Source: Amyloporia xantha (Eukaryota; Basidiomycota; Agaricomycetes; Polyporales; Adustoporiaceae). From it: 64,000 nt of DNA. The stretch lies in the NCBI GenBank assembly GCA_036971615.1, contig JAYKKR010000002.1, forward strand, positions 2,294,001-2,358,000, read 5' to 3'. Below, piece after piece: positions 34,687 through 48,003 of the stretch; the first letter of the stretch is position 1; the number at the start of each line of letters is the position of its first letter. A program made the translations under genes and the position numbers. The notes beneath the pieces are model-generated. The model saw only the letters and a list, made by a program, of their open reading frames with translations. It did no database searches and was not told the origin of the DNA.

Positions 34687-37587
34687 CTAACGAATCTCCG
34701 ACGCATGCTCCCAGCTACCATCGCCGCTCCCACTCCCGCTGGCAGGACTGTCAGACCGCTCCTTATCATGTTCGTGTGCATCGCGCTCAATTTCTGGCTC
34801 TGGCTCATCCTTGTAGCGCGGTGTGGCGCCGCCAGCTGTTGAAGGGTCGTCGTCCAAGAATCCGGAATGAAGATTGACACCGGGTGGCGAGCCCTGCGGA
34901 TGCAGCCGAGTTTCTTCATCTGCATCCTCGTCATCCGACACCTCGCCGAACGCATCATACAGCTCCTTCGTCCGCTGCCCACCGTGTGCACTCCCGCCAA
35001 TAGAGCTCATCGCCAGGTCGTCGCTTTCCGGCAACGTCCTGTAGTGTGCCCTTCTCCGCGCACGACGTCTCCAGAAGAATACACCCGCAGCGATACCAAA
35101 CAGTACGACAGCGCCAACAGCAACGAAGAACCATATCTGGTTCGTGACCAGATTCGAAAGGTCGGAAAACCAGCCCTCGTCTGGCGTGGGAGTGGTTGTC
35201 ACTGCGGGAGATGATGTCTGGGCTGGATCGGCAGCATCATCTACAGGTTTGGTGCCGTTCTGCTGGCCGGGGAAGGCGGGCTTGTGAGCCTCGCCTTCGG
35301 AATCACCGTGGTCACCGGGAAGGTGCGCGGTAGGCTTCGCGATCGTCTTGGTCGACGTAGGTGCGGGAATGAGGGTAGACATATGGCTGTCACCGCTATC
35401 TGCCTCGACGGGCGGCAAGACAGTGTCAACAACCGGGACATCGTACACTTTGAGAGGCTTGCTAGTGTCTTTCACGGAGCCCCACATCGTCATCGTCCAG
35501 CCAAGGAACGTACCAGACTCATCCTCCTTGTTCTGATCGGAGACGCGTAGAGTCCACGTGCCTATAGGATTCTCGTCCCTACATGACGACTAAAATCAGC
35601 ATTTGTACCACATAGAGTAGACAGAAGACCAACCAGTGCTTGACCGTCATAAAGGTCCACGCAGGAAATCCGGTGTTCGCCGCATCTCCGTACCGCTGTG
35701 CCGCCAGTATGCTCCTGATCCCATTCGGGCTGACGAGCTCGACTTCGACATCGCCTCGTCGCGTATGCGTAATCCATACCTTGATGGTAATGTGCTCGAG
35801 CTTCTCAAAATTGTCCACATCCAGCATGGACTGTGTCACCTCCATAGTACTCGAGACACCACGAGGAACGATAACTTCTCCGCCAGTAGCTTTGTGGAAC
35901 AGGTCCATAGTGCCATTGGCAACTTGGATGGTCGGGAGGTCGATAAAAGCCTGTGGCTTAACGAGCTGCCAGTCCTGAGCAGCCTTGATGAACTCATATC
36001 CATTCACAGCGCCATATCCGTACTTGTAGCTGAAGCGATTGCCCGAGGACGTCATTTCCCAATCAGGGTCATCAGGGTTAATCTTCATCGCCGTGCGTAC
36101 GCAGAGATGTTGGATATCACGCCATGTGAGATCGGGTCTGACATTCCATGATGAACGGCTTAGATTAGTGGAAAGTGATATATATGAGAGGACGCACCGC
36201 ACTTCCAAGGCGAGCGCAAACACACCAGCAGCATTAGGCGCAGCGGCGGACGTACCACCATGAGAATGCGCGCATTTGTTCTTACCGCGATCTGTGGTTG
36301 TCTAAACTGACATTTTAATAGTGCAAATTAAAATTAGAGCGAGATTACTAACGATCTGGTTCCCACCACCGGAAGAATACGCCACGACCATGTTAGCAGC
36401 GCAAGCCTCCGAATAGTCAGGATGGAGACCTCGGAAGTCTATAGCGGCAACAGTGACAGAGAAAATGCTATTCGTGTATCCGTCGAAGTTGCATTGGTCA
36501 GCACTTCTTCCTCCGTTTCCACTGGCGAAGACGAAGATCGACCCTTTACCCTGGCGACCGTTCTGGATGCCGTTGACCATTGCCTTCTTAATGAGGTATC
36601 CTGGACCCTCCATGGACTTGCCATCATCAGGTGGTCCCCAACTGCACGAATAAATGGACGTGTTTTGGAAGTCGTAGTTCAACGCAGCAGATTCGTCAAT
36701 ATCTGAGATGGGGCCAGACAGGATGCGCAGCCCAGCAACCTTCGAGTCATATGCAATGCCGACGCCGCAGACATCGTTCTTCACAGCGGCAATTTGCCCT
36801 GCACACCGGGTGCCGTGGTGATCGTCGAACAGCGTGGGTGTCGGCAGATCAAGGTGGTCATTAAAGTCGTATGAACCGGCAGCATACTGCGCCGGAGTGA
36901 GTATTGAGTATTGCTGCAATGGTAAACCATTTCACTTACAAAGTTAGCTGCGAGATCGTCGCTACTGTAGTCTAAGCCATCATCGACTAGGGCACTGATC
37001 ACGCCGTGTCCGGTAATGTTCATCTCCCAAACGCCGGTCACGTTCATCATATTGCGCGGGGAGTAGTCATTGACGATGTGCCATTGCCTCCCAAATTCTG
37101 GGTCTAGAATGCCCAGGCGCTGCGCGACAGCCGCTGATTTTTCTGCCTCATCCTCGGACTGGTCGGGAGAAACTGGTGGTGGAGGCGCGCGTTTCGTGCG
37201 TTGGCGGAGAGTTTGTGGGGAAAGATATTTTACGGAGGAAGCTATCCTCCGACTTTCTAGCGCGTCGGTCGATCTCGCTGAGAGATCAGAGTGTGTGTGC
37301 GCCTGCAGGTCCTCAAGAGCCTGAAGGATGGGGTCTGCCCGCCGCTTGCCCAGCCACGATGCAGATACGGATTTTGGTGCACGTACTAGCCAGTGATCAC
37401 GGAGCTCTCCCGCCTGCTCTACGACCTCAACCCCCAGCGCTCTTGCACAGTCGGCCAGCGAAGCACCAGCGAGAGGGTTGTGTTCCAGGACATAGTAGTC
37501 GTGCGTTGAGTAGTAGCGTTTCGCAGGTGTCGCCGAGACAGAGTCATAGACAAGGAGCGCAAGAATTAGGGTGAGTGGGAGGCGCAT
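34687..37587 (-). CDS. KEX2: Kexin, proprotein-processing serine protease
   Basis: Kexin is a late-Golgi subtilisin-family protease cutting after Lys-Arg or Arg-Arg. The signal peptide is MRLPLTLILALLVYDSVSA. The propeptide has the RQRTKRAPPPP processing site. The catalytic domain shows Asp in ISALVDDGLDYSSDDLA, His in DDHHGTRCAGQIAAVKND, SCSWGPPDDGKSMEGPG, Asn in FASGNGGRSADQCNFDG and Ser in HGGTSAAAPNAAGVFALALE. The P domain runs from about EVTQSMLDVDNFEKLEHITI to the jelly-roll end near NPIGTWTLRV. A Ser/Thr-rich stalk leads to one membrane span (IWFFVAVGAVVLFGIAAGVF). The acidic cytosolic tail contains KELYDAFGEVSDDEDADEE; YDAF fits a tyrosine retrieval signal as in yeast Kex2. All catalytic residues are present. 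About six introns. Confidence 0.94.
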
Positions 37588-37913
37588 TGGGCCCGCGAAA
37601 AGGAAGGAAAGTCCGGAGGAGAAGATGAGTGAAAGGGAGAACTGAGCCTGTGGCCCTGTGCTCCCTCCAGACGCTGCTGCGTTGGGCGCTAACCTCAGTA
37701 ACTGTTACGGCGTCCATAACAGGCAACTCATCCATCAATTTTGATCGCGCTCACACCGCCTAGCTGATCGTGATTCCCCTTTGAAACAGGCGCATAGCAC
37801 TCAGCCCGACGCTATTAGCATCAAGAAATATTTAAATTCGAGAGAGTATCGCAATACAGAATAAAGTTATTCGACGCCAATCGAGCCGGAGACACCTAGG
37901 GGTTTTAGAAATC
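37588..37913. other. Intergenic region upstream of KEX2
   Basis: About 325 bp lies between the KEX2 start and the POT1 stop, both on the minus strand. The part near 37820-37870 is A/T-rich. I see nothing else to report. Confidence 0.45.
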
Positions 37914-40900
37914 CTACACCGCGTCTTCGTGATGAAGGAGCAGATACCTCCTGGACCGGGCATCTCGTTTCTCGCCCGCATACCAACTTCCAATCGTCAA
38001 GTCCAGACTTGGAGTCTCGGGCTCCTCCTGTCCGAATTGTTCAACTCTCCGGCATGCTATACCCTCGCGAAATTCCATGAGAGGGCCGATCAGAGGCTCG
38101 AGTCGCTTTGTAAAGTCGGCCAGGGCGTCAGGGTCTTCATTGACGTTGGCCGGGTCGAAGTCCTTCAATAGCGCACACTGACAGAAAAATGCATCAATGC
38201 TCGTATTGCATACCAAGAAGCCTTCACACACCTGGTCATCGCATACTTTGAGCTCTAGGCGGCTGCCTTCTTCGTCTTCTATCATGAACCAAAATTGCCA
38301 AAATGCGCGCACAAACGTCCTGTCGTCAGGATCCATGACGTCGTCACACGGGGGACAAAAGCGAAATTTGTCGGGTGTCCTTGTGAGTGTACCATCAGCT
38401 TCGCTTCTGGGCAGCATGATTGCCTCACTCACTGGGTTCCACAATTGGTGCAACGCCGGATGGTAAAATCTGCAACGCTTTCGGGAAAGAAGTCGACGAT
38501 GCGGGCCCTGACCAAGAATTTGTTCGGGCACTTCTCGCTAGCTTCCAGTTGTTTGATACTCTTCCACTTCGTAGACTTCGTCGCACGCGGTGTAGCGGGA
38601 ACTGCATCATGGACAGGTGCTGGTACCGAAGGTGCAGCCTCGGAAGCCTCAGCAGGTCTTGTCTCCGAGTTCGGAGAGACTGATTGAACATCTGCAGTCT
38701 TACCACTGCGACGGCTGCGATTAGACTGTGCATTCTTCCCGCGCTTGGCCTTCAGTGCCTCCCACTCTTCCTTACGGCTAACATCCCAGGGCAGTCGCTT
38801 TTTAGCGGCTTTCACATGTTGACGCAGTGCCCAACTTACCGGAGTAACGCCTTTACTTCCACGTTGTTCGTTCCTTTCGTCTGAAGTTTGTTAATCAATC
38901 TCTGGTCACCGCCTAGACGCCCCGCCAACTTCTTGATTCCACCTGACGCTTTCAGCCGTAGGTTGCGAATCAAGATGATGTCTCCTGGCTCAAGATTGTT
39001 CGCCGTTGTAGCTTGTCCATTAAATAGCGCGATCTTGACGACACGATTTTCCAGGCCCTCGAAATTCGTCGATGCAGTGTTAACTGGTACCAGATCGGTA
39101 CGAGAGGTATAGTCCGTAACGTAGAGGTACGTGCGCTCTTCCTTGGGTGAGATAGACAGGACCTGAATCAAGGGTAAACACAGCAGAAGTCGTGATTGCG
39201 TTTCGCCTCATACCTCCACAGTGCAGCAGAAGATCCGGTCCTCTTCGACCTCATCGAACCGCTTATGCGGGAACTCGTCTGCACCGCCGTGCGCCGTCAT
39301 TGTTGCATTGAACTTTTCTTTGCGCCTGCGGTCACAAATCAATTCAGAGCTAGCGAATAAAACGAAAAAAAGCCTACTTCAGTAATTCAGCAAGATGTGG
39401 TTCGTTTTCCAACTCATCCTCGTCGAGCGCACGCATCTTGTTCAGCTGAGAAAACGTCGCCTCCCAGAATCCCCCGGCGCTGACCTTCATCCTGCAGTTC
39501 CCAAAAAAGTAATAGCCCTTCTGTTCTGCGATGGCGGGTCCCTTCTCAGCTGCGTCAAGAAACAGCTCCAACTTCAACACTTTGTCAGCCAACTGCTTGG
39601 GCCACAAGTCCCTCTCCACCGGTATCATAGAGTTGTTGCTTGTATAGTCAGTCACGAATAGGGTGTAGACACCGTTACCGTTCGCGTATCCGGCAAGTAC
39701 CTGCCCCAAAGAGATATTAGTCTGAAATTCACCTCTGGAAATAATATGATGTACACGGCCTGACCTCTATTGTGCAATCGAAATAACCGTGAGGCTCAGA
39801 TGTGGGCGACGCGTCAGCGATCAATCGGTGGACACGCCCACCCACGCTATAGCGGCTTGAGATCTGATGCACCTCGCCCAAATCAACGAAGGCGTTGGGA
39901 TTGGTCGACTTCCACCATTCTGCTATACGGTGGCAATATCGCTGCTCGGTCGGACTGGGCTGCAATCTGAGAGTGTTCTCGCTGATCTGTGACTGAGCCT
40001 GAGCGTCCTCGCTCGTACGGGGATCAAATTTCGCCCACGTCCAGGCTTTGTACGACGGTGCAACACCACAACATCTTCCTTGCCAAGTATCGCCCTATAC
40101 CCACACCGTCAGCATATCAATTAGCTCCAAAATTTCATCGCTCACTTGGATTTGCCGCAGTAGCAATATGTCATCCATCCTTGGTTCAGGCAGCGAGCTC
40201 TCCACACGAGCAAAGCAGATTACACTAAAGTCACCAGAGTCCCCCATAGATGGATCTCTAAGAAAGAATCTAGACTTATGCTCTGTTTGGAAGTAATGGA
40301 GCGTTAGCAGATTTTCTTCCTAGACAGTATCCAGATACATACCACCCGTCGCAGTAGTTGACTTCTCACCGATGGACGTCACGACACCCATGATATTGTA
40401 AGCTTTTTTGTCTTGAACTTTGACCAGAGGCGTATAGTAGCCCTGAGAATGTTCCAAAAGAAGAACGAAGATCTATCGTGTCAGCATCTAGTTGTGGTGT
40501 CGCAATTTAATGACATACATGATCCGTGTAGAAGCCGTCCAGAAGAGAACCAGCAGGACCAGGGCTTTCTGATTTCATTGCATGGCCAGCGTCCAGCGCC
40601 AGTTGAGAAGTAGAACTGGACTCAAGAAGAGCAGATCTTGACGGTAGCGGAACCGAAACACTGGTGTGCAGCAGAGAAGGTAGGTCAACATTGTGATCCT
40701 GTACCACTGGGTGTGACGACGATGATGTAGCCTGGGGATCAGAGGGAGAAGAAGCAGCACGTTCAGAAGTAGACCTCCGAACATGCTCCTGAGCAGCAAG
40801 GACTGATGGCGGAGAGACAGGCTGATTATCAGGGCTTGTGTTGCTAGTGGAAGCTGTCTGCATCGCTATATCTGTGGAAGCATCGACAATGATACATCGT

Positions 40901-42214
40901 GATGCAGAAGGACGAACTGATGTATCTGTAGGGGCAGTGGCACCAAAGTTTTGTCCTACACCTCGCCGTGAAGATAGTGTGGGTGATTCAGGAGAATTAC
41001 GGTTTCCATCGGGGGCACGTTCTGCCGAGGCTTTCAGTCCCTGTTTCATTTTGCGAGCACGCTTCTTTTCTAACTTCCGTATCTTTGCAGACGTCAGCTT
41101 CTCCTGGTTCCCTCGGTCCTCCGACGGACCTGCTCCAGTACTGTTTACGCGTCCATCTTTCTTGACATTCTTCTGTGGTGCTGTAGCATTCGGTTTATTC
41201 GGACGAGGATTTTCCTGCTGTTTCATGGCAGATGCATTGCCATCTGGAACCCTCGGAGGTGAAACTCGAGTAGATGACGATGGTTTATCGTGAACAGAAC
41301 CTTCTGTAGATATTTCCTGATCTTCTCTTCCCTGGTCAGAGAGACCTCTCGTCCCAGAATCTATGGCGGAAGCCTCTAGTCGCAGGTCTTTGCAGTCAGA
41401 AACAGTATGGGACTGAACTTGAGCAGACAATGGAGATGTGATGGGAGGTTCGGGATTGGACGGAAGTGATGGGGAGGACACAGAGGAACAAGAAGTGACA
41501 CTCGTGTTCGGAACAGACGGAACATCGACATCCATATTGACATCCTTTTGGTGATCTTTTGGCACAGGAATATCTGCCGGAGTAGCAAACCAATCGTCTT
41601 GTATGGGTTGATTGGGAATGTCCTGGTCATGGTGGCCAGCTTGTAAGACAAAGACGGAGATCACCAAGTAGAAGATGAGTCAGCCGTCTCAGGAAGAGTT
41701 GTGACGGGGTGCTCTCACGAGTCCAAATATTGACTATTTGTCCTGACTGGTTGGAATCTCTCCTCTTGACAAACTTGAACAAGACGCCTCGTTCGTATTT
41801 CAGCGTAGGGCAAGAACTATCAGTGTTCTCCACCACTGCGCCCTTAAGCGCGAGCTGAATCTCGTCATGAAAAGCCGGAGCTATGAAACCCTTGTGTTTG
41901 GACCATTGTCCTGGAAAGACGACATTGAACTTCTCGCTGGAGACCCCGTCCATCGGTTTCACCTGGAACCGCATTGAGCCATTGATTGGTGGCCATTTCA
42001 TGAATATCTTGACACAGACATAGCCGGATTCGTCTATTCCATGCTGGAATATGTCCGCTATGTGCCTCCGCAAGCTAGGCTCGAAAGCTGTCGCGACGGC
42101 TTCAGGAGATGCGCTCCGTAGCTTTTTGGACTTGGAAGGCGAATAACAATCCGATTCGGAAGCGCGTTTCGTAGTGTGTAGGCGGGAGTCCCCTTGGCCA
42201 GCATTGCTTGCCAT
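37914..42214 (-). CDS. POT1: Protection of telomeres protein 1, with extra N-terminal domain
   Basis: POT1 binds the single-stranded telomeric overhang. Exon 1 (from 42214) starts MASNAGQGDSRLHTTKRASE and codes for a compact domain (SGYVCVKIFMKWPPINGSMR through GVLFKFVKRRDSNQSGQIVN). An intron (about 41645-41720) joins it in frame to a 380-residue Ser/Pro-rich linker. A second intron joins the linker to OB fold 1 (GYYTPLVKVQDKKAYNIMGV, then SRFFLRDPSMGDSGDFSVIC). The next exons hold a telomere-binding OB fold (VYTLFVTDYTSNNSMIPVER) and another (RTYLYVTDYTSRTDLVPVN). The C-terminus has paired cysteines RRCTNCGTQ and FRFCPPCDDVM, resembling the zinc-bound C-terminal OB of animal POT1. About 1,200 residues is long for the family. 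The in-frame splices across the linker argue for one gene, but the N-terminal part could be a separate gene. Confidence 0.78.
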
Positions 42215-42410
42215 CTTTGCATAAAGGTCGACAGTAGAAGTCGAGGAGGAAGGAAAGACGCGTTGACTATACAGAGACGCGTCGAAGCGCCCAGAACTGT
42301 TACATGTCGCGATGCACGTGATGCTTGAAAGTCGTCGATCACCGCGGAAACAGTCCCCTCTCCATCAATGGGCACAGCGCATTTCTCTACCGAACGCAGC
42401 AATAATTGCC

Positions 42411-43871
42411 ATGACCGACATTTCCCTTTCAGCTCTGTTTCAAAGAGGACTTACAGCAGCCGCCAAAGCACACGCGTTGCCTACTATCAACGATGACACT
42501 CAGGTAGGTCTCACCGGAGCCGCTCTCATCGCTGGCTCACCACACTAGATCGTAGGAGCTCGTACAGTCTGCGTTGTCCGACCTACGACTTGTTCAAGTC
42601 AGAGTCGCTGCTCTTTCTCTCTTCAGCGAGAATGATCTCCTCGCCGACATCGCCACCCGAGATCTCGTGTACCTCCTAGTGCCATTCGTGCTAGCAGAAA
42701 TCGAAGGTCGTGTGAGGACAATCGATCCTGAGGAACGGTTAGAGCGCGCAGAACGCTCTCAGGTGAGTTGATCAGCTGCTGGGTAGAAATCCGGAGAGCC
42801 CTCGCTCACTATGAATCCAGAGATATCTGCGTGCCTTTTTGCTTAATCTCGAGACGTATCAAATCGTTCCTGAATCGGAGAGAGCTTTATACGCTCAATC
42901 GACCGGGTCGATGAGTGACGCGCAGAAACGGAGAGAGTTGAAGATCAAGCAGTATCAGAAGGAGAAGGAACTCAAGACACGGATTGCGGTAAGAAGAATG
43001 CAATACCTATTTGGTAGCTGTATCCACTCATTAGTGTAGGAAGTCCGCAAACGTCGTAACCATGGAGCGCCAGTCAGCGAACCGTTCTCCGACTTCGAGC
43101 TTATAGCATCTCTCTTGCCTGATTCCTCTGCTCAAGCGGCCCCTGCAGACGCAGATGACGAAGACGACGCGGACACGGAGGACATTCTTCGCGAAGCGAC
43201 CCTACTGCTTTTGCGGCTCATATGTGGTCAGGCTCACGCTCAGCTCCAAAGTCTCGACCAGGAGCTGCAGCTGCTACGAAGCGCACCACCGCCTCATCCG
43301 GCACAGTCTCCGGAAGATTCCCGACGCGCGAAAAGTCGCGACAACGACGACACGTGGAAGCTAGATGCCCCGAGAGCTCCGGGTGGACCGGACGGGAAGG
43401 GCCCATTACTGGATTCAAGTGGAAAGGTGAATTAATGCTCTAGTTGCTGAGTCGCGTGCCGATTGTAATTCACTTTGAAGCCTCTGCGCCCATTCACCAT
43501 ACTTCCATCTGCATCTAATCGAGCACAATTGCAAGGTCAAGTATTCCGCCCAGACCATCGCCTGCCTACAATGACTATTGACGACTACCTGGAGGTTGAG
43601 CGTCAACGGGGCAACATCATCACAGGCGGCGGGTAAGCCTCTTTTATCTTGATGCATAGTGTTGTAATACAGATCTTGAACGACGCTTGCGAGCAGGCCC
43701 CAATCGGAGACGCAATTGACAAGCAAGGAACAACTCACGCTGGACTCTGAAGCGGATGGCACAGCGTTTGCCGAGGAGAAGGCAGAGGAGAAGCGGCAGC
43801 AAGACGAGAAGTGGGCTCAATATACTGACACACACCCTCGCGGTGCAGGGAACACGCTCAACAGAGGATAG
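42411..43871 (+). CDS. TAP42: Tap42/alpha4 regulator of type 2A phosphatases
   Basis: Tap42 binds PP2A-like catalytic subunits and links them to TOR signalling. The start is MTDISLSALFQRGLTAAAKA. The helical N-domain continues with SDLRLVQVRVAALSLFSEND, LLADIATRDLVYLLVPFVLA, YLRAFLLNLETYQIVPESER and RRELKIKQYQKEKELKTRIA, which contains the conserved basic residues for phosphatase binding. After an acidic/alanine-rich segment the C-terminal signature is PFTILPSASNRAQLQGQVFR then HRLPTMTIDDYLEVERQRGN and IITGGG. Introns fall near 42506, 42761, 42988, 43427 and 43634. It is divergent from POT1, with 196 bp between starts. Confidence 0.94.
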
Positions 43872-44171
43872 TCAGATCTCACGGCGTGTCCGATAGCAGT
43901 GCGGACTGAGCAACAAGGAAATACTGATGATAGCAAGATGTAATCCTTATACTGTGTAATAATAGCAATCGGAACCTTTACGTGTATACGTTGCTTGTGT
44001 ACAACTGGCCAGCCTGTGACACGTGTACAACAGCAGCACTATGTTCCCGAATAGACAGTCCGTATACACAGAGCTATTGAACACATAAGAATAGCAGGGG
44101 TACGACACAGCTTCAGCGAGCAGTCACGCGCCTTCGCGAGTGGCAAATCAATGCATAGGCTGGCACTGCCC
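43872..44171. other. Convergent intergenic region
   Basis: These 300 bp lie between the 3' ends of TAP42 and YPT6. The first part is A/T-rich and suits polyadenylation (AATAATAGCAATC near 43960). No gene or repeat seen. Confidence 0.45.
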
Positions 44172-45131
<960 letters not shown>

Positions 45132-45432
45132 GCCTCAGTATCGTCAAAAGGCTGCAGGTTTCAAGTACGTGGATAGGTGAGAACGTCAGCGGGCCCACTG
45201 TGGGCGACTGCGAGCAGATAGAGTGCGTTGAGAGTGCCTGGCGGCTGGGGTCAGCAGCAATGACCGATATGGGACCGTGCTATGACATTGATCGGCGCGC
45301 GCATATAGAGTCCACGTGATGCACCGATTGGATTTGCCGGCGAAAGTCCATTGACTCGGAAATACTCTGTGCGAGCATGCCACGGTCAGTTGTATACCAC
45401 GTCCTCTCACTGTCTCAGGTATCTTCACAGCG
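45132..45432. promoter_or_regulatory. Divergent upstream region of YPT6 and MTHFR
   Basis: These 301 bp separate two head-to-head starts and presumably serve both. I see no distinctive site. Confidence 0.35.
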
Positions 45433-47806
45433 ATGAAACTCACCCAGAAGATAGCCGAGTATCAACATAGTCGACCGTTCTATACATTCGAATTCTTCCC
45501 GCCCAAGACAGACCAGGTCTGTAGCGAACTCAACAGAGTTGTGTCTGCTACTTATACGGGTTCTCAAATGTAGGGTTTCGAGAATTTGCTTCCTCGTATA
45601 TCGCGACTCGCGTCTCTGAACCCTCTCGCTGTAAACATAACATGGGGCGCAGGGGGTACGACCAAGGAGCGCAGTTTAGAGCTCGCGGGCATCACTCAGT
45701 CAGAGCATGGTGTGGACACTATCCTGCATCTCACATGTACCAATATGAAGCAAGGCTTGGTGGACGATGCACTGAGAGTATGTCAACCAAGATGAGCTGA
45801 GTACCCTGTATTGAATATTTGTGGTTAGGATGCCAAGGCACGAGGAATACAGAACATACTGGCTCTTCGAGGAGGTATGTCATCAGCAATCTGTTATGGA
45901 TCCCTACCTAATCATGTTTATTCAGATCCTCCACGAGGGGAAGAGTACTGGATACCTACTGATCCGCGCTTCACACACGGCACCGATCTTGTATCGTACA
46001 TCAAATCATCACCCGAATTTTCATCCGAATTTTGTGTCGGCGTGGCAGGTCACATCTTCGTCAACAAAATATATTCATGCGTGCTCACAAGCGTGAATCA
46101 TAGCATATCCTGATGGGCATCCAGACCGAGAAACCGATGAGGACGGCGAGCTGGACCATCTCAAGGCAAAAGTCGATGCAGGTGCTGAATTCATTATCAC
46201 CCAACTGTTCTATGACGTGGATAGCTTCCTCAAATGGATCAAAAGGGTCAGACAAAAAGGTAATCCATAATACAGACACTGCTAATGCGACCTAGGTTCT
46301 CACCCTTCTCAGGAATCAATGTGCCGATCATTCCGGGTATCATGCCTATCCAAACTTATGCATCATTTCTTCGTATGACAAAACTGTGTGGCACACGCGT
46401 TCCGCCTAGTCTCGTGTCAGATTTGGTACCCTTGCGTGTATGTTTTCTGCACCAAAATCCTGGTCTGGTTTCTCATGATGCCCCTAGCATGATGATCAAA
46501 AGGTCAAGGACTACGGCGTAGATTTAGCGGTGAAAATGGTTCAGAAACTAACGTCCGACGGTGATGTTCGAGGCGTCCACTTCTGCACCCTCAACCTCGA
46601 GAAGAGTGTCACACGAGTCTTAGAGGGTCTCGGATGGGCTGGTGGGAGTCCCAAGCCCGCGAATAAACTCATTGGGGTAAGAACATGTTCACTGAGAATA
46701 AACTATTACCTCCTCATCTCATCGACCTTCTAACGTCAGGAGACGCCCATTGGGCCAGACTCAGAGCTGGTCATCACACCGCATAATGCCACCGACTCCG
46801 CAGCCAATTTACTGGCAGTTGCAGGCCCTGCCACAGAAGGAGAGGCAGGCAAAGGAGAGCTGAATAACGCTGCAAGCTGGGACGACTTCCCGAACGGCCG
46901 ATTCGGTGACTTCAAGAGTCCGGCTTATGGAGAGACTGATCTTTGGGGCAGCTCGATCATGACGGTCCGTTATGTCTTCTGCAATCTGTAAGGTTGCATC
47001 CTTCTCACACGTAATTCAGCGTCGTCAAGCCCTCGAACAATGGGGCCGACCGAGGACCATCGCCGACCTGACGACGATGTTCCTACGGCATCTGCACTCT
47101 AAAATTGTTACGACGCCTTTCTCTCCCACGCCTCTCTCTCCGGAATCCCTCATCATCATCCAGCATCTTGAACGGCTGACTCGCAAAGGCTGGTGGACTG
47201 TCGGCTCGCAGCCCGCAATAAATGGCGCAAGCTCTAGTGACGAGATCGTCGGCTGGGGTCCACGCGGGGGATACGTATATCAGAAGTGTTTCGTAGAATT
47301 CTTCGCGGAGAAAGCGGATTTGGAGAAGATCGAGAGGAAAATCAGGGAGGAGGGACAGGGCTGGGTTGATTATTTTGCTGGGAATGTTCAGGTAGAGTTG
47401 CTTCATCAAGCTCTGTCCTAGAGGCGCTGAGCCTCATGCTGTCGCTGTTTGTAGGGAGAGTGCAGGACCACTGTTCCTGAAGGCGGTCGGAACGCCGTCA
47501 CTTGGGGTGTCTTCCCTGGCCAGGAAGTTGCGCAGTCTACCATCATCGAGAAGGAGTCCTTTCTTTCGTGGAAGGTTGGTGCTGATAAAACAGATCGCTG
47601 ATGATCGACGAAGCTAATTACTTCGTTAGGAGGAGGCGTTCTCTATATGGGCGGAGTGGGCATCGTTCTATCCACCAGATTCCCAAGAGCGGCTACTGCT
47701 CGAGAGCATTCGTACGGAACGATGGCTGGTAAGTGTCGTGCATCACGACTACACTGACCCATCTGCTCTGTGGACTTTCCTCTTCAAAGGCGACGCGATT
47801 GTCTAG
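45433..47806 (+). CDS. MET13: Methylenetetrahydrofolate reductase
   Basis: The product reduces 5,10-methylene-THF to 5-methyl-THF for methionine synthesis, using bound FAD. The start is MKLTQKIAEYQHSRPFYTFE, then FFPPKT. The TIM-barrel N-domain shows NPLAVNITWGAGGTTKERSL, HLTCTNMKQGLVDDALRDAK, ILALRGDPPRGEEYWIPTD, EFCVGVAAYPDGHP, AGAEFIITQLFYDVDSFLKW and VPIIPGIMPIQTYASFLRMT. The eukaryotic regulatory C-domain follows with WGRPRTIADLTTMFLRHLH, WWTVGSQPAINGASSSDEIV, GWGPRGGYVYQKCFVEFF and NAVTWGVFPGQEVAQSTIIE. The last exon ends LVSVVHHDYTDPSALWTFLF, colinear with relatives, so an apparent GTAAGT within it is not used. Small introns fall about every 100-250 bp. Yeast has two paralogues (MET12, MET13); I do not assign between them firmly. 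Confidence 0.93.
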
Positions 47807-48003
47807 AGGCTGAATGTGGATTTCGGGACGCCACCACTCATCTTTAGCGTAAAGACGATTATGTACCGATATTTTAGCTGGCCAAGGCGATAACATTTAA
47901 CTCTACAGTAACAATTGTTCAGAGTTCTCAGCTGGCAAAATCCTAACCGGCACCAACATCATGTAAGACATGCACTCGGACGACGATCACATGCACCTCC
48001 AGA

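Noticed and set aside
40838..41293. Plus-strand open frame of 151 codons inside POT1
   Set aside because: It is the shadow of the Ser/Pro-rich linker; the minus strand is continuous with flanking domains through in-frame splices.
47727..47806. Intron at the GTAAGT near the MTHFR end
   Set aside because: Reading through gives VSVVHHDYTDPSALW, colinear with the conserved end of the family, so the donor-like sequence is coding.
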